DNA of 6,358 nt. It comes from Oscillospiraceae bacterium. GTDB taxonomy: Bacteria > Bacillota > Clostridia > Oscillospirales > CAG-272. The notes beneath the pieces were generated by a model. The model did no database searches. It was not told the origin of the DNA and was given only the letters and a program-made list of their open reading frames with translations. Location of the stretch: the NCBI GenBank assembly GCA_015065045.1, contig SVRB01000080.1, positions 1 through 6,358 of the forward strand. The letters run 5' to 3'. The translations under genes were made by a program, and so were the position numbers. Below are positions 5,292 to 6,358 of this stretch, piece after piece. Position 1 is the first letter of the stretch. Each line of letters begins with the position of its first letter.

Positions 5292-5337
5292 GTTCTCACC
5301 TCTTCTTTATAATATTCAAAATTATCTCTTTGTGTTT

Positions 5338-5366
5338 ATTATACACCTAAAACATAATAAAATCAA
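5338..5366 (-). promoter_or_regulatory. mgtE promoter
   Basis: On the minus strand TTGATT (5361-5366) and a perfect TATAAT (5338-5343) are separated by exactly 17 nt. Transcription would start near 5331. The promoter lies between the prs terminator and the mgtE upstream ORF and separates mgtE from prs. Confidence 0.85.
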
Positions 5367-5412
5367 CATTTTTTGTAAAAACGATCAATGACATATGCGA
5401 ATATAATTTTTT

Positions 5413-5453
5413 TAAAAAATAATGGGTACACCGGCCCTGCCTGTGTACCCATT
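5413..5453 (-). terminator. prs terminator
   Basis: AATGGGTACAC (5421-5431) pairs perfectly with GTGTACCCATT (5443-5453). The 11-nt loop holds a further GGC/GCC pairing. Read on the minus strand the stem is followed by ATTTTTT, and it starts about 10 nt after the prs stop codon. Confidence 0.93.
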
Positions 5454-5463
5454 TATTTATTTT

Positions 5464-6358
5464 TTACTTAGACTGTTCAGCTGCTCTTTTGTCGAGAAGA
5501 TTGTGAATTCTGTTTACAGGGTTAAGAAGCTCGCTGATAGTAGCATCGTGGTTAAGTGTGTCAATAAGCATTGCAACGTATTTGCACATATTAACTTCAT
5601 AATACCAAGGCTTTTCAAGAAGCTCGGGCTTTCTGTAGTTAAGGTTTGTTGTAAACACCTTAGTGATCATACCCTTTTCATAAGCCTCGTCAAACTGTTT
5701 AAAGCCATTACAGAACAAACCGAACGTTGAGAATACGAATATTCTGTTAGCGCCCTTTGCCTTAAGCTGAGCTGCAACGTCAAGCATAGAGTCACCGGAT
5801 GAAATCATATCGTCAACAACGATAACGTCCTTGCCCTCTACTGATTTACCGAGATATTCATGAGCTTCAATGGGGTTTCTTCCGTCAACAACTCTTGTAT
5901 AGTCGCGGCGCTTGTAGAACATACCCAAATCGAGACCTATAACAGATGAATAGTACATACTTCTCTGCATTGCGCCTTCGTCGGGGGATATCATCATCAA
6001 ATGCTCTTTATCAAGCTTGATATCGGGCACTGCCTTACACAAAGCCTTGATCATCTGATATGTAGACTGAACGCTGTCAAAACCGCTGTTGGGTATTGCG
6101 TTCTGTACTCTCGGGTCGTGAGCGTCAAACGTAATAATATTTGTAACGCCCATGTTTACGAGCTCCTGAAGCGCAACCGCACAGTCAAGCGATTCTCTTG
6201 CAGATCTCTTGTGCTGTCTGCCTTCGTATAACATAGGAATAATAACAGAAAGTCTACGCGCCTTTCCTGCTATAGCTCCGATTACTCTCTTTATATCCTG
6301 AAAATGATCGTCGGGACTCATAGGTACAACCATATCGTACATCTTGTAAGTTACACCA
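5464..6358 (-). CDS. prs: Ribose-phosphate pyrophosphokinase (PRPP synthetase), N-terminus missing
   Basis: This cytoplasmic enzyme makes 5-phosphoribosyl-1-pyrophosphate from ribose 5-phosphate and ATP, for nucleotide, His, Trp and NAD synthesis. The frame runs open off the right edge; 297 residues are visible and roughly 90 N-terminal residues should lie outside the window. Numbering from the first visible residue, it shows MLYEGRQHKRSARE (~42-55), FDAHDPR (77-83), YKRRDY with the catalytic-loop Lys/Arg (148-153), and the PRPP-binding loop VIVVDDMISSGDS (178-190). FDAHDPR replaces the usual DLHA-type motif, and the flexible loop after KRR differs from the E. coli/Bacillus form. This matches the longer (~390 aa), divergent clostridial Prs subgroup. 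The ATG at 6342 is internal, as in-frame codons (GVTYK) precede it. It ends at TAA 5464 and has its own terminator. Confidence 0.94.
   Translation of the reverse strand, partial: GVTYKMYDMVVPMSPDDHFQDIKRVIGAIAGKARRLSVIIPMLYEGRQHKRSARESLDCAVALQELVNMGVTNIITFDAHDPRVQNAIPNSGFDSVQSTYQMIKALCKAVPDIKLDKEHLMMISPDEGAMQRSMYYSSVIGLDLGMFYKRRDYTRVVDGRNPIEAHEYLGKSVEGKDVIVVDDMISSGDSMLDVAAQLKAKGANRIFVFSTFGLFCNGFKQFDEAYEKGMITKVFTTNLNYRKPELLEKPWYYEVNMCKYVAMLIDTLNHDATISELLNPVNRIHNLLDKRAAEQSK

Larger units (their letters stand above)
4998..5331 (-). promoter_or_regulatory. Long structured 5' leader of mgtE with SD-sequestering helix
   Basis: This gene-poor stretch is the predicted untranslated leader of mgtE. 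Near its 3' end CTTTACAC (5048-5055) pairs perfectly with GTGTAAAG (5010-5017), which includes the AAAG of the AAAGGAG ribosome binding site. A small GGAT-ATA-ATCC hairpin lies in the loop. Directly upstream AACGTAA (5109-5115) pairs with TTACGTT (5057-5063). Extending this to TGTAA (5114-5118) with TTACA (5049-5053) over a 5-nt bulge would capture the anti-SD arm and free the site. The 5' part holds a 28-codon ORF. I see no intrinsic terminator and do not recognise the M-box core (GGUGAGGCUCC and partner segments). All pairings are by eye. Confidence 0.45.

Noticed and set aside
4998..5331. M-box (ykoK) Mg2+ riboswitch upstream of mgtE
   Set aside because: This was expected from family knowledge, but the conserved M-box segments are not recognisable by eye. 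An Infernal search would be decisive.

Overview
The window looks like a chromosomal core segment from a low-GC Gram-positive anaerobe of the Clostridia (Ruminococcaceae/Oscillospiraceae-like). I base this on AT-rich intergenic DNA, strong AGGAGG-type ribosome binding sites, A/T-flanked intrinsic terminators, the divergent long-form clostridial PRPP synthetase, and a clostridial-type MgtE. Taxonomy is inferred from protein character only. There is no integrase, transposase, phage gene, CRISPR array or rRNA.

Layout, left to right. (1) 1-330 (+) is the C-terminal end of a YfhO-type membrane protein. A perfect 12-bp hairpin follows, and its 3' arm is also the ribosome binding site of the next gene, a small CmpB-type 'ABC transporter permease' (+). 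(2) Tail-to-tail with it, 3 bp away, is a spermidine-synthase-like SAM-binding protein (-). Its promoter lies back-to-back with the promoter of a tRNA-Arg(ACG) gene (+), which has its own terminator. (3) A YgjV-like membrane protein (+) ends in a bidirectional terminator shared with a two-gene minus-strand operon. That operon encodes an XRE regulator with an extra C-terminal domain and an unknown 94-aa protein overlapping it by 11 nt. A 19-bp palindrome at the operon promoter suggests autoregulation. (4) mgtE (-) encodes a CBS-domain Mg2+ transporter/channel. (5) prs (-), PRPP synthetase, is cut by the right edge of the window.

The most interesting part is the ~330-nt leader of mgtE (about 4998-5331). 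It has a near-consensus promoter and a 28-codon upstream ORF with an excellent ribosome binding site. Mutually exclusive hairpins lie inside that ORF. Just before mgtE, an 8-bp helix covers part of the mgtE ribosome binding site, and a competing upstream helix could free it. I do not recognise the M-box Mg2+ riboswitch core in it. It could be a leader-peptide or riboswitch-like control element, but this is inference from base pairing read by eye.

The other genes look like ordinary housekeeping or membrane functions and do not form one pathway. PRPP synthetase uses Mg-ATP and MgtE supplies Mg2+, but each has its own transcription signals here, so no functional link is claimed.
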